From NCBI GenBank assembly GCA_037975125.1, contig CM075852.1, positions 12,455,814-12,519,813 on the forward strand: a stretch of DNA of 64,000 bases. The letters run 5' to 3'. Position 1 is the first letter of the stretch. The number at the start of each line of letters is the position of its first letter. The translations under genes were made by a program, and so were the position numbers. A model generated the notes under the pieces. That model was given only the letters and a program-made list of their open reading frames with translations, was not told the DNA's origin and did not search any database. Positions 40,939-55,662 of this stretch are shown piece by piece. The DNA is from Latrodectus hesperus. Lineage: Eukaryota; Arthropoda; Arachnida; Araneae; Theridiidae.

Positions 40939-41163
40939 GCAAGAAGCAAACTGCCAAATTACAGAGAGATTCCTTTTCAAGAAGCCTTATTTATGAAGGG
41001 AGCTGTGAACGATAAGTTAATGTTGGGAAAATATTGCTATAACACTGGAAAATGGGTCGGGCCAGGACCAGAACCCAGACCTTTTATGGCCCCAGATTCC
41101 GTTGTTTACCGTCCACCCACCAACACCGAAATCCGACAAACTCCAAGACCACCAACAGCAGTA
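40939..41163 (+). CDS. SEA-domain transmembrane gene, cytoplasmic tail exon
   Basis: 225 bp between acceptor TTTTTGTGCAG and donor GCAGTA|GTAAGT; phase 0 on both sides. It encodes 75 residues of the cytosolic tail. They begin ARSKLPNYREIPFQEALFMK and contain an aromatic/Gly patch (GKYCYNTGKWVGPGPEP) and a Pro-rich stretch (YRPPTNTEIRQTPRPPTAV) that could bind SH3 or WW modules. Its compositional complexity contrasts with the low-complexity ectodomain, so this tail is probably the more conserved part of the protein. I do not recognise the family. Confidence 0.87.
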
Positions 41164-42378
41164 GTAAGTTGAAATGGTGCACTAAACATTATTATATAGA
41201 CTTTACAGTAAAACATATAAGTTTACGCTGACTTAGTTATGGTTTATAATTATTTACTTAAATAGGAAATTTTCAAGATAAACAAATTATAGCACATAGA
41301 GGACTTCAAGTCCTATTAATACATAAACATACATTAATAATTTCAGTCAAATGTCTTTTATCATTGAAATTTTTAAGCAGCAATAAAGTTATCAAGAAAT
41401 GATATTTGTAATAATGCGATCATATATTACTTATATGATATTCGTTTTTAAGAAGCTTGCCTGTAATTGCATCAAGACTTAGGTCAATTAAATTTTTCAT
41501 AATAAAACATTTAGAGTAAAATTTAAATTTAATTTAAAATTATATAATTAATAAATCTGTCTTTAAAAGAACTTTTGAATAATAATATATTAATCATTAA
41601 TATTTATAGTCATGTTTCTCATAAAATTTATGCTTAGGTGAAAAGAAAAATGAATATTTATATTTGGAATAAATTAATTAATTAAAAATGGTGAGAATTC
41701 TGATAATTCAATTATTTTCTGTGTAATCAGTTATGTAATTATTTAAATTTTAAATTCATCAATTATGAATATAATGCTATTAAGCATTAAAAATTAATCA
41801 TCTTATAGATTATAAAAATATCGACTTGTATCAAAAGAAAATATTAAATTGGATAGAAATTGGATTAAATTGGAGGAAAATTTTCAAGTTGAATTTAGTA
41901 TTTATAAAATTCTCTCCTTAAATGTAGAAAATACCGATGTAAAGTCGTGACAGTTTAATTTTTAGAAAAAAAGAACATGTCTAGTTAGGATCAATGTTGT
42001 ATAATACTGTTAAATTTTTTCTAACTGGTCTTCAAAATTCAATGAGTATTTTAAAGTCATTTTAATCGCTTCATTTGGTAAAGTAATTAAAAAAATTCTT
42101 ACATTATTAAGTAATTTAATTTCATACTGATGTCATATTTCCTAGATAATTCCAAAAGCTTTATTGCCATTTATAACATACACTGTATATTCCCTTTATT
42201 TTTACGAGACAAATTTCCTTTTCCAAGGTTAAATTATCGTAGATCCCATACAAGAATTAAAAATTTACATAGTACATCAAATTACTTATAAAAATTATGA
42301 ACTTAAAATTTATGCTCTTGTAAATAATAAAATATTTTTGCCTAATGTCATTACTTAGATTTATGCTTCTTTTTATAG
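41164..42378. other. Last intron of the SEA-domain gene
   Basis: AT-rich, 1.2 kb, no other feature seen. Confidence 0.8.
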
Positions 42379-42438
42379 CGAGAAAGACTGAAGAATGATT
42401 GGGAGTTGGATTGGGACAGTATGGTGTTTAGCAGATGA
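42379..42438 (+). CDS. SEA-domain transmembrane gene, last coding exon
   Basis: Acceptor TTCTTTTTATAG (42378) leads in phase 0 into 19 codons and TGA: RERLKNDWELDWDSMVFSR. The acidic/aromatic repeat WELDWDSM with a basic end looks like a short interaction motif at the extreme C terminus. The total coding length over six exons is 6723 bp, an exact multiple of three (2240 residues plus stop). The exon is too short to be found by simple open-frame length, but the splice signal and phase fit well. Confidence 0.8.
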   Translation, partial: RERLKNDWELDWDSMVFSR

Positions 42439-42570
42439 TACAGTGAACACTTTATAGATTGACATTGTGAACGTCTTCCATCATTCAATGTTTTTGTTGC
42501 TTGTAACTACAGTTAAAGACATAGTTAAAGATGTGCATTTACAACTGGAGTATTAATGATGTATTTGTAA

Positions 42571-42576
42571 AATAAA
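42571..42576 (+). terminator. Polyadenylation signal of the SEA-domain gene
   Basis: AATAAA lies 133 bp after the stop codon, followed by a TG/T-rich stretch. Another AATAAA lies near 42715 and could be used alternatively. Confidence 0.5.
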
Positions 42577-43163
42577 CACACAATTAAATATATTTTGAAG
42601 AGTACTCATTAAGTATTTAAATTTTAACAATGTTGTTCAATACTCATATTTTATTGAAGTAATACATAAAGCATTATTTTTTGTAATGCATTAGAACTTC
42701 CTGTAGTTAATTCAAATAAAACTTTTAACTTTAGTGTGGTTTTTGTTTTTGTACTATCGAACTATTTTTAATATTTTGTTATTAGAAATAATATTTAAAT
42801 GTAAATATTTTAAAAGTTATAAAATAGAATATATAAGAAGTTATAAAACAGAGTATTCTATAAATTTTGTTATTTTAATCATAGAATAAAGATATTTTTA
42901 TGTGTAAAATCAATAATTTAAAGGAAACAAAAAAATAAATGGTTTCATATATGCACCTATTTGAAAATAATTGCAAACTATTCACTCATAATTCAACTAT
43001 GCTTTTCAAGTTCTAATGAAACATAACTTAAAGAATTAATTTTTCTTCAATTTTATCTTCTAATTTGTTTAAAATTTACAGTAATCAACAAGAAAGATTT
43101 TAGTAATCACGTAAGAATGATTTTGGTAAGAAATGAGTAATCATTAAAATAAAAAAACAAAGT
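42577..43163. other. Intergenic space between two convergent genes
   Basis: About 800 bp separate the two stop codons (42438 plus, 43243 minus). The space is AT-rich and holds poly(A) signals for both strands but no gene. Confidence 0.6.
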
Positions 43164-43169
43164 TTTATT
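43164..43169 (-). terminator. Polyadenylation signal of the CUB/LDLa gene
   Basis: AATAAA on the minus strand, about 75 bp after the stop codon at 43243. Confidence 0.5.
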
Positions 43170-43242
43170 TAAATTCAAAAAGCACCATTGAAAGTTTGAA
43201 AAAGTTTACAGTATGTGTGCGAAAGAGAGAAAAATATTTACT

Positions 43243-44828
43243 TTAAAATCTTTCTCTACGGTTCTGACACCTTCTGCACACTGAATAAATCAACCCAATT
43301 AAAATACAGGCGCAAATCCCAAGTCCAAATCCCACAACCCACCAATGCAGCTGTAAATTATGTTTTCCAGATGAGCACATTGATGGCTCCTCGTCTGGAG
43401 CAAACATTTTAAAGGGAATATCTTTATTTCTTGGGCAGTTTGGAATTCCATTGCACACCAACTCTTTACGTATGCATGTCATAGTAGCAGCACATAAGAA
43501 CTCACATTCTTTCCCTAGGGACATAAGAGAATAGTCAGATGCAGTTGATGGAGCTGGCAGAACTCGAAGTTGAGTCCACCACAGAGTGAAGTTAATTTCA
43601 GAAGCTTCACTTGCTCGTAAATCTAAAATCACGTTCGAACTTTTGATGTCTTCCCTTTGTACAACAAAAGAATGCTCTGAAAGAGTTGGACATAAAAGAA
43701 CGTGATTGACTTTCAGGTAATCAGAGCTGCAGTTGTTGCCGATGAAATTTTCAAGCCTGAATCCTGCATCTTTTCCAGGGAGAAGAGGAATTTGCCACAT
43801 GCAGTGAACAGGTCCTGGCAAATCACTCTCTTGGAATGAAGGGAACGATACGAATCCCTGGAGATCTAGCTTAAGTATTTCTGGTCCACATCGAACGTCA
43901 CTGAAGAAATTGAATGTTCCAGTTATGTCCTTATAATTTGAGTTTTTAGAATTGCTAGATGACGTCGACAAAGCTTTCTGCTCCCCTGATGGTGGGTTTG
44001 AACGAAGTGTGATGATCATAATCGAGGTCATGGAAGTAATGCCAACACTTCGCTTCCGACTGATATGGCACAGGCAAAGAGGCGTATCGTCGACAGTGGC
44101 TCCTGTGATTTCGAGTATGATAGACTCCATTTTGCATTCGAGACAACTTCGTGTAATTTTTTCGAAAGGTACTTCTAAGGTTAAATTGACTCTACCATGC
44201 ATGAAAGAACTAGCGTCTAATGTGTAATTACACGTTACCGGTTGACTCGTGGCATTAAGTTCATGCAGAGGCAGAATGATTTGTCCATCGCGGTTTAAGA
44301 CGCGACTGCACGCATGTCCACTTTCCAATGAGGACGCGCCAACAGACTTCACCTGAAACTCATAGCTGATGGACGATCCGTCTAAGGACCCTCTGGAACT
44401 TACGAATTCCACAAACAGAGAAGGCCCAGTAGATTCATACACAGCCTGAGCTTTGTTCATATCGCACAGTTTAGTTATAATTTTAGTGGGACTCGCCTCA
44501 GAAGCGTCGTAGAGTTTGATTGATTCTTCACAAAGTGTGAATCTCTCTATTCTGAATAATAAAAAGTCTAATCTGATGACATCTTCCGATGTTGTGTAAA
44601 AACGGTAGGCGCAAGTGGTATTTGGTGGGTACCACGATCGAAGATGAGAAAAAGTGCTTTCTTTGTTTTCAGGTAGATACCGTTCCACAAAGCAGCTGTT
44701 ATTTCGAAGTTGCAATGGTTCAGAACTTTCTGGATCAATGATGCTATCTGCTTTGAAGTGAAATCCAGTGTTTAAAAGTGGTCCGGCAGTTGATGTGATA
44801 AATTCCACCAAAATATCAGGACCAGAAG
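43243..44828 (-). CDS. CUB/LDLa transmembrane receptor-like gene, exon 5 (last)
   Basis: The acceptor TTTATTTTCAG on the minus strand starts the exon at 44828; the stop is at 43243. It encodes residues 295-822. It completes CUB2 (SGPDILVEFITS, GFHFKA) and contains CUB3 (Cys 335; YPPNTTCAYRF, IKLYDAS, LFVEFVS). Two further Cys-paired segments look like diverged CUB domains (CSRVL...VTCNY and RCGPE...PVHCMWQI). One LDL-receptor class A module follows (residues 736-779, six Cys, with NG and PNC where calcium-binding forms have DG and SDC). The membrane span is WWVVGFGLGICACILIGLIY (about 790-811) and the cytosolic tail is RRCQNRRERF. The architecture fits SOL-1, LEV-10 and Neto proteins, which hold ionotropic receptors at synapses; spider relatives are often labelled suppressor of lurcher 1. 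Which of these it corresponds to is not settled. Confidence 0.92.
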
Positions 44829-47239
44829 CTGAAAATAAATAAAAATTTCATTTATGTTTTACACATGTGATAATATCAATATAATTTTCTGTATTATTTC
44901 TTTAAGAATTATTAATACTTAAGTACATCAGAATATTTGATTTATTGAAATTAATATGGAGTTTTGTACTTAGAAAATTTACGATGCAATACCACATCAA
45001 AACAATTTAAGAACATTTTAAATAAAGTTAATCTGATATTTATTAATCTCTATATAATATTTACAATATATCAAATATTTAAATAAATTTTCAATATTTT
45101 TGTGGAGTATAATTTTAATGTATTCATTTATGTATACATACATACATGCATATATATAATATGCTTCATTATACATAATGTATATAATAAAGCAGTAAAA
45201 CAATATGCAAGATAAAATACAGCATCTTAAAGTCCCTTAAATCAATAAAATGCAATACCAACAAATTATATTTTTGGCAATCAAATCAGAGCAAAAGCAC
45301 CTGAAGAGAGATGTATCAATATACATAGGACAATATACATTGTGAAGAACAATTATAAGGGCCAACCAAACAATGAGGTTCTTAAAAGAATCCTGAAAAT
45401 GTTTAGTTTTCCATTTATTTTAACTTTGAATTTACGTCATGGCTTCTAAACTATTATATATTTTTGAACTCAACTCATAATTTTTCAAATTACTTGTTGC
45501 ATTAATATCTTTACCTCAATTGAATGTATAGATTTTGATGTAATAGTATTGATATTCCCTTCACTGTATTGCTTTGTTTCCTTTTTCTACTTTGGATTAG
45601 TGTACATGGCTTTATTATATTGTTTACTTTAATTTTTTTGATATAAATATTTTTGTGCATCTTTTCTTTAATTCAAACACTCTTCTGCGGAATCGGAGAA
45701 TTTAGGCATACATCCTTCGTGCATATCCAAAAAGAATGTTTAATATGCGTAGCTGACCATCTCTCTCCGGACGAAGACATGGTCTTTATCCCTTTTTCCT
45801 ATCCTTCTAATTGTAAAGATTTTAATCTTAATTCTTATAAGTGATTTCTCAAATTTTGTTTTACTTGTGTTATTGTTCTTCAGATTGTATCTTATCGAGT
45901 TGTGTGTGCAGAGATCATTAGTAATTTCCTTTCCTGATAATTGTTTTCCCAAATAAAACTTTTCATAGAATTCAAGAATATGAAAAAGTACTTTCCTGCA
46001 TAAACAGATAGTTAACAATGATTTAATAAATTAGTTTAATTGATGAGCAATTTGGCTTAAAGATTCTCTTTAAAACTTTAAATCAAATCTTACTTATCAC
46101 ATTTGTAAGCTAAGCTATTGATATTTTTCTTTTAGCGTAAATCTCATTTTTAAAAATACAATGTTAATAATTAAAGAAAAATTGTAGATTTGGAAAAATA
46201 CTCATATATATTAATAACTTTTATATAATTAAAGGTTTTTTATTACTTAAAGTAGCACTAAAGACACTTCTAAACAAGAAGATATTTATAATGGTCCTAA
46301 ATCTTAAACACACACACACAAGATTCCTTATCAAAATAAACATAAAACACTTAAGAATAAGTCGAAATCACAAAATTATACGTTAAAAATTACAAAACTG
46401 TAATTTTAGCAACTAACATGATCTTTAAAGAAGTAATATATATATTCGTTATAAAATATTAAACGAGAATATAAATTAAAAACAATCATTAGTAAAGAAA
46501 TTCTCAGTTGCACAATTTTGTGAACGTATTTACAAAATAATTATAACTTATTTATTATTAGTTTATAGAAAACATGATTTTTGAATGTTTTTCAACTATG
46601 CCATCATAAAAAATTATCATTTTGATGAAAGTGAAATTTAATAAATACATATTTCACAAAATTTAAAAGCATACATATTTTATGGAATGTTTTTTTACAT
46701 GCACTACATTTTAAAAAACTTTGCAAGATTTTTAAAAATATTAATAGATAAAAAAATAAGCGGTAATAAGCGATCCGTATAAAATTAAACGACACTTTTT
46801 TAGAAAGAAATGTTAAATCAAAATGTAATAGCCAAATTAGTGAATTTACGGACAATCAAAATAAGTCAACCTATCAAGTGCATGAAAGTACATTCTTGGC
46901 AATGCTTCTACATACTTTACAAAGATATCGAGATATGATATTAGGGGTTATTCATTTTTGAGTTATTGAGACAAAAAAAGATAAGTCAAATTCAGAAATT
47001 GCTAGATGAATAAATGTGAATTCTCTTTTAGTTCACAGACTTTGCCAGTTATTTGTATTCTCTAATATAGCCTCCATAAAACTCACTAAAAATGATTCCT
47101 GCTCTGGCTAATCCCGAAGATCGATATCCAAAGACCGATTCTCGAGAGTTAATAAAATTGCAAGTATGGCACACCTCAAAAGTTTTTTGATAAAAATGTT
47201 GGAAATTCGGTGCTATTCTTTGCCAGACTTTGAAAGAAA
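44829..47239. other. Intron 4 of the CUB/LDLa gene, distal part
   Basis: AT-rich intronic DNA. The short block at 45680-45830 is more complex than its flanks but has no recognisable motif. A CA repeat lies at 46311-46321. Confidence 0.5.
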
Positions 47240-48400
47240 AAAAGGTAGTTTGGTATCGAGTAACAGCCAACTATGAGCTATTCACTTCATTTGACTTGAA
47301 AATTAGCTTAAGATTACTAATGAACTAATTGCTATTAAAGAGGCTCTAGCTCATTGCCTACATTTTTCTCTCTTTGATGACTCGATTGAAGAAATTGTAA
47401 TTCTCTCAGACTCTAAATCAGTTCTAGAAGCTATACGAAATGGTGAGTCAGTATTGATGGTAGAAATTAACACCCTTCTTCACTCATTAAATATTCCATG
47501 CATTCTCCAGTGTCCTGCACATGTAGGTATCGAGGAGAACGAATGTGCTGATTCCCTTGCAAAGGAAGCACGTGATGAAGAGCAACCCCGAACGGTCACG
47601 TGTACAGAGGCAAATGCTGCAGCCAGGCGTAGGATCCACAACCAACATTTTGGCAAGGCTACAATCCCTGACCTAGACAGCCCAAGAAGCCTCTCCTCTA
47701 CAATAGCTCAACTCCGCACTGGACATTTTAAGGGCGTGAAAATATCACCAACTGGTATTGAATCCTTTCCCCACTGCAAGCACTGTCCTCCACCCCAACT
47801 GACGATCCCCGGAACATGTTTTTAACTGTCAAGCCATAATCCGCTCCCTCTTCCTTCTTGGAGCACCCCCAATCGAGATCCTCCATGGCCTCCGTGCCCC
47901 AGAATTGGCAGACCTCGTCACCAAGATTTTTGGAGGAATATAGAATTCATTTGCACTTTGCACCTTTATGGACACGACAACAACAACATTAGCTTAAGAA
48001 AGGTAAATTAACATGTTTCCTATACAGCTGATCACTGAAGGGCTATTTCTTATGCAAATGAATCCAAGTTTTTGCTATGTATATAATGAAAGCAGATAGT
48101 CAGTACACGAAAAACGATCATCTGTTAGCGATTCATTTCATTTGACAAGAAGAATGGCTAAAGAAAGATAAATTAGTTTTTTTCCTATGCAGCTAATAAA
48201 TGATGAACTCTTTCTTTTCTAAATAAATCCAAGTTCATTATTATGCATTGAAGAAAGAAGATAGTCTAGGGTCTAGAAAGAAACGTTTCTGAGCCATCCA
48301 CTTCAGTTGATACGCACAATGGCTTAAAGCATGTTATTTATACAGCTGATCAATGATGGAGTGTTTCCTTTGCAAATGAATCCAAGTTTAGTTATCAATA
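47240..48400 (+). repeat. Diverged tandem repeat, 150-165-bp unit, interrupted by a LINE
   Basis: A block order of GAGCTATTCACTTCATTTGA, then GGCTTAAG, then CAGCTGATCA, then AAATGAATCCAAGTTT recurs three times (CAGCT at 48025, 48190 and 48343; spacings 165 and 153 bp). The first unit is split by the LINE at 47314-47987. The copies are clearly diverged, so the array is older than the LINE insertion. Confidence 0.75.
47314..47987 (+). mobile_element. 5'-truncated Jockey-like LINE with RNase H end
   Basis: The plus strand starts inside RNase H (NELIAIKEAL), continues with ILSDSKSVLEAI, then HVGIEENECADSLAKEA (last catalytic Asp), and then the C-terminal region (RTGHFKG, and a C..C/H zinc-knuckle-like HCKHCPP). 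After a one-base shift at 47820 it ends with PELADLVTKIFGGI and stop. The 3' end is GGACACGACAACAACAAC. The exact 12-bp duplication ATTAGCTTAAGA stands at 47302-47313 and 47988-47999. It lies in intron 4 of the CUB/LDLa gene, in the opposite orientation. Confidence 0.92.
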
Positions 48401-48402
48401 AA

Positions 48403-48466
48403 CTTATTCATATTATACTGCTATTGCTTAAGTTTAGTTAAGCAATAGTAGTATAATATGAATAAG
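48403..48466. repeat. Hairpin with 29-bp arms
   Basis: The arm CTTATTCATATTATACTGC... (48403-48431) is complementary to 48438-48466 with one mismatch, around a 6-bp loop GTTTAG. It sits at the end of the diverged tandem repeat. Confidence 0.9.
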
Positions 48467-49180
48467 AATACGATAAACGCTTAAATTTTCTACATCTTAG
48501 TAAAACGTATGCAAGCATGTTCCACTTCTCTCACAAATGATTTGTACTGATTCGAGCACATTTTTACTTAAAGTTGATTGTATAAAATAATAATAATTTA
48601 GATTTTTATTAAAATTGCATAATAACAATATTTAGATTGATATGATTCTTGCAAAATCAAGTAAAAAGATACTGGTAATTAAAAAATATAAACTTAACAT
48701 AATAATCCATTTCTTCATAAATATTTGAAATAATAATTACAAATGTAAAAAACGTAGGGAAATTTGAAAATGTATGTAATAAGTGGCTTCATTTCCAAAT
48801 GTAATATAAAATTTCATCAATATATTCATAAACAATCATTCTATTAATTTACTTCTATTTCAATTAAAATATCTCAAAAAATTTTACAGAAGCTTCCAGT
48901 TTTAAATCACTAATGGCAAATTTTTAAAGCTCAAGATACATTGTTAAAATATGTGCAAAAAACATGAAAATATAGTAAAGACTATTATCTGAAAAACTAA
49001 ACATAATAAAAGTGTTTTTATTCAGTTTAGTAGCTTGATATGTATACTAAAAATATTAATGAACTATATTCCATAGACATAATCTTAAATATTTGCTTTA
49101 AAACAGAATAATCAACAAGTTTATAAATCAGTCTTCAATGTAAAAAGCAAATTCGATTTGATTCTCCCTGGGTAACTCAC
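48467..49180. other. Intron 4 of the CUB/LDLa gene, part next to exon 4
   Basis: AT-rich with no element recognised. The first 17 codons after the exon 4 donor (49180 down to 49128) are open in frame and then reach TGA; see the finding on intron read-through. Confidence 0.6.
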
Positions 49181-49557
49181 CGATTATGTTAGATTTGAGC
49201 CGTCCACGGCCGCAAAGACTGATGATGAGCGGGCTGTCTTCTGTAGCTCCGTCGTAGATTTTGACTAAGTCGAATGGACAGTCGTCGGAATTTTTGGATA
49301 TAGGTCTGGGGAAGCACATGAGCATGTTGTCGCACCGAAGTCCATCCACATCAAAGGCTGTCAGATCTAAGCCCACCAAGTATTGTCGGACACTCACGTG
49401 GTATCTGCAGTGAAGGTTCCGAGGGTAAATACCAGGGAATCCGGGGGACTGTACAAAGCAACGGCTGGGGGCACACTCGTGGAACACCCGGTCACAATAA
49501 GAGCCCGGAACAGGTGCACCTCTCCGATGGGGATACAGATGTGGAAATTGGCCGTAT
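49181..49557 (-). CDS. CUB/LDLa gene, exon 4
   Basis: 377 bp from acceptor TATTTAAG (49558) to the strong donor ATCG|GTGAGT (GT at 49180-49179). It enters in phase 2 and leaves in phase 1. It encodes residues 169-295: a linker (YGQFPHLYPHRRGAP), then most of CUB2 with CDRVFHECAPSRCFVQSPGFPGIYP, CRYHV, LDLTAFDVDG, CPFDLVKIYDG and LCGRGR. The FPGIYP and YDG motifs are diagnostic of CUB domains. Joining to exon 5 completes NIIASGPDILVEF, a textbook CUB strand, which is why the GTGAGT donor was chosen over read-through to the TGA at 49128. Confidence 0.92.
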
Positions 49558-49592
49558 CTTAAATACAAAAGTTCATTTTCAATAGAGTTCAT

Positions 49593-49594
49593 TT

Positions 49595-49674
<80 letters not shown>
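49593..49674. repeat. (AT)n microsatellite beside exon 4
   Basis: Two AT-dinucleotide runs are separated by TTGATATA. They begin about 35 bp upstream (in transcript sense) of the exon 4 acceptor, where the branch point would be expected. Confidence 0.95.
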
Positions 49675-52398
<2,724 letters not shown>

Positions 52399-52421
52399 GC
52401 CATACGAACAAGTGATATTAC

Positions 52422-52586
52422 CTAGCATGGACTTCTCCTTGTTTTTCGACATACGCATCAAAATGTAGGAAAGTGTCAGCTCCATAACTGTCTGCGTGGA
52501 ATATTATTTTCACTTGAGGAGTTTCTGAGACGAATGTTTTGGGTGAGTCAATATCCCCACAGTAGAATCCAGGCGAATCTCTGTTA
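52422..52586 (-). CDS. CUB/LDLa gene, exon 3
   Basis: 165 bp from acceptor TTTTGCTTAG to donor GCTAG|GTAATA; it enters in phase 2 and leaves in phase 2. It encodes residues 114-169, the second half of CUB1 (DSPGFYCGD, VKIIFHADSYGADTFLHFDAYVE). The last two bases AG join exon 4's A to make Arg. A second possible acceptor, AACAG, lies 6 bp further in and would remove two residues without changing frame. The donor is close to the 800-bp AT tract. Confidence 0.88.
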
Positions 52587-55208
52587 CTAAGCAAAAGCAT
52601 AAATGAACACGATATAAATATTAAAATACAAGGCTTGAAAATTATTCTTCGCTGAGATTCTCAGTTATCATTTTTAGCATTTAATTTCACAATAATTCTC
52701 TCATACATTTTTAACCATATAATTGCAACTTATTTCTAGGATCCATTATCTATTTACTATTTTTAATTACAAAAAAAATCCTTCAGAAGTATTTTTAAAG
52801 AAACATACATGCCATGTAACAAAAATACAATATTAAAGGAATTGCAGATACAAAAATAATTCAAAAATTATATAACATAAATTATTATTTATGTATGTGA
52901 ATAATAATATCGGTGAGTATTGACTTATATTGTATGACAGAAAAGTAATGAAAACGTACATTAATCTTTCATAATTTATTAATGAATAAAACAAAAACAC
53001 ATCAAAATTATATAATAAAACTGCTGTTCTCTGAAAACATTATGCACTTAAATGCTGAGCCTAAGTTCTTGCCTAGTGTAAATGGATGATTGGGACTGTG
53101 CAGCAGTAAATATAATCTCTATAAAATCACTATATGTCTGAGTAACAATGTCATCTAGAAATATTTCGAATACATATTATCGAATCAATCATTTCAAAAG
53201 TCACGATATTCAAAATATGCCAATTCTTGGGACTCATACTCTGTTAGTAACTAAGGTAGTGGGAATGTGAAATCTACTTTGAGACAAAATATCCAAAATT
53301 GCTTCGCAATACAGAAAAATGTATGTCTCATATATATGTATGAATGTGTCAAATGGGAGAAAACACCTAGCATTTACATAATGTTTTGAGTAATAGTACA
53401 GTTGTGAATATGATTACATATCACCAAATATTTATGAGGCTCTTAACAGCAATTATTATTAGGATATGGTGACATATTTCTAAATTACTCATTACGGATA
53501 ATAGTATTTATAGAAAGTTATGTGGTCTGATAAGTCTCATTTCGATCGCTATTACTATCTTCGCATAAGGAATAAATTAAAGTTCTAGGGAAAGATAATG
53601 GTTGCTTGAATTTATATACCGAGTATGTCAGCTTAAGCTTACTAACCATAATAAATGCACGATAAAAAATTTTATGCCGATTTAAGCAACATTCTCGTGG
53701 TATTTTTCTCAGCATTGTATACTGTCTTTCAATCTATAATGTAATGTACTATTTTACTCACCATTTACAAAATAAAGTTTCTAGCAAAAATATCATTGCC
53801 ATTTAAGCAACCAACTTTTCTAAATGTTCTGAAATAAGGGAATAAGTCACCAACTGTTAAGTGGTGTTTGTTCCAGAAGAGATAATTTCTTAATTTGTAC
53901 TTTAGTTCTTGAACATAAACTCTGTTATCTTGTTTTCGAGTATTCTTCCAAATGATTTTATATTTAATAATAATAAAAAGAACTTTTAATTTTCAATTTT
54001 CATCTTTAATGGACTTCTTCCTTAAGAGATCTAAAATATGCATACTCCTTTAAAATAATAGCGATACCAAAAAAAGTATTAAGAATATAAATAATCTAAT
54101 AAAACACTTAAAACATATTGCAAAGAATATCGTAATTACTTCTTTATATAATTGTTTCAAAAGTGTTTACGAAATTTCCTTAATTTTATATCTAGATGCT
54201 TATCGTTACAAGATACCTCATCTTTCGATTGTGGTTTCATTGAAATCATATTAATTACTATCTAATTTCATATTATTTTGAAAAAAATACCGTTGCTAAA
54301 CTATAGAAGATGAAAAGAATCAATGCATTGTCTTAGAGTGAACACCAACATTGTAAAAAAAGTTGGTAATCAAATTTAATGCTAAAAATTTGAATGATTT
54401 TAGCTTTACAATAATATGAAGATTATTTTAACATTTGCTGAGATACAAATAAGAAAAATTACAATAGTGTAACTTTTAATATAAATCGAAGCTTGTGGAC
54501 ATGATTGTAGGCAAAATAAACGACTTCATTTAGGAAAGATATTTTCGTGCCTCAAATTGTAAAAAATAAATTGAAAATACATCAATTCCTTGATATATAA
54601 CCAAGTTAGTATTTATATATGTTGCTTATTTTACATTGCGTTCGACTAGCAAACATTGTAAATTTATAATATTTAACTCAATCACTTTGTCAAGTAGATT
54701 GAAATATAGTTAATTTTTAATCAGTTTTGTAAAAATGTCCCTTAACTAGGTTAGAGAAATTTTGGAGGGTGCTGTATAACTTCAGATAGTCAACTTTATC
54801 ATACTATGGTTAAAAATTCAAGACATTGTCATTAGATTAATCGTAAGATGTATTCCCAGTTGTCAGCAAACTATCCAATAAGTAATTACAATATGAACTA
54901 AATATGCTCGTATAAAAACTATCTTTGAAATTGAAAATTAAAGAAATTTGATTATTTAAATTTTATTAAAATCAAAATAATATAACTCAAAAATCACATT
55001 TTGAGTCGGCAATGATAATCACTGAATTACTTTGGTCCAACAAAAGAACTAACTTATCACCAAGAGAAATAAAAAGGGATAACATTTGTTTTAAAAATAA
55101 TATTTTGACTCAAGAGATTGCGTATCAAAATAATTTAGTATAATACAAGTTAATATATATAAGTTAATAATACAAGTTTATACAAGTCAAGTTATGGTTA
55201 GACTATAC
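52587..55208. other. Intron 2 of the CUB/LDLa gene
   Basis: AT-rich, no exon or classified repeat recognised until the MITE at 55209. Confidence 0.6.
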
Positions 55209-55557
55209 TTGAGGGTACCCCTTGAATTCTCGCCAAGTTTATCGCCAAGCTGGGCGATGTTGTTCTATTTATGGTAACCCTAAACGTTATTCTGAAATCC
55301 ATTCACAGTTCTGATTGGTTTTCTTCTCAGTATAAATTTAAGCAATATCTATGGGTGCAATTAGAGAATCATGTGTATCTCAAAGTGAGGATATTCCAGC
55401 AAAATAAAGTGAGTACATTTTTTCTTTTTTATGTGCTTACTGCATTATTTTTGAAATTTCATTGTGTTTTGGCCGCCATTACGGTTTGCACAGCGTTCCG
55501 CGCGAACAGGATTGGCGCCAAGCAAAAATTGCCAATCTCGCCAAGGGGCACCCTCAA
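55209..55557. mobile_element. Miniature inverted-repeat element (MITE), about 349 bp
   Basis: The left end TTGAGGGTACCCCTTG and the inverted right end (TTGAGGGTGCCCCTTG) match at 15 of 16 bases, and CTCGCCAAG follows inside both. The interior is non-coding (the 107-codon frame at 55271 has no motif). The target duplication is not obvious, so the superfamily is open. Confidence 0.75.
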
Positions 55558-55662
55558 ATATATTTTTACCCAAGTTATAATACAAGTTAAATAATTCTTT
55601 GTTCTATTGCATTTTACATTTCATGTTATCTTATTAATAAAAAATAGTTTCAAAATATCAAC

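Noticed and set aside
43952..44227. Plus-strand 91-codon frame and other frames opposite the CUB exon
   Set aside because: Antisense shadows of the well-supported minus-strand CUB/LDLa coding exon.
45740..46018. Minus-strand 92-codon frame in CUB intron 4
   Set aside because: The composition is AT-rich and basic, with no family motif, and neither end has a convincing splice signal in phase with the CUB gene.
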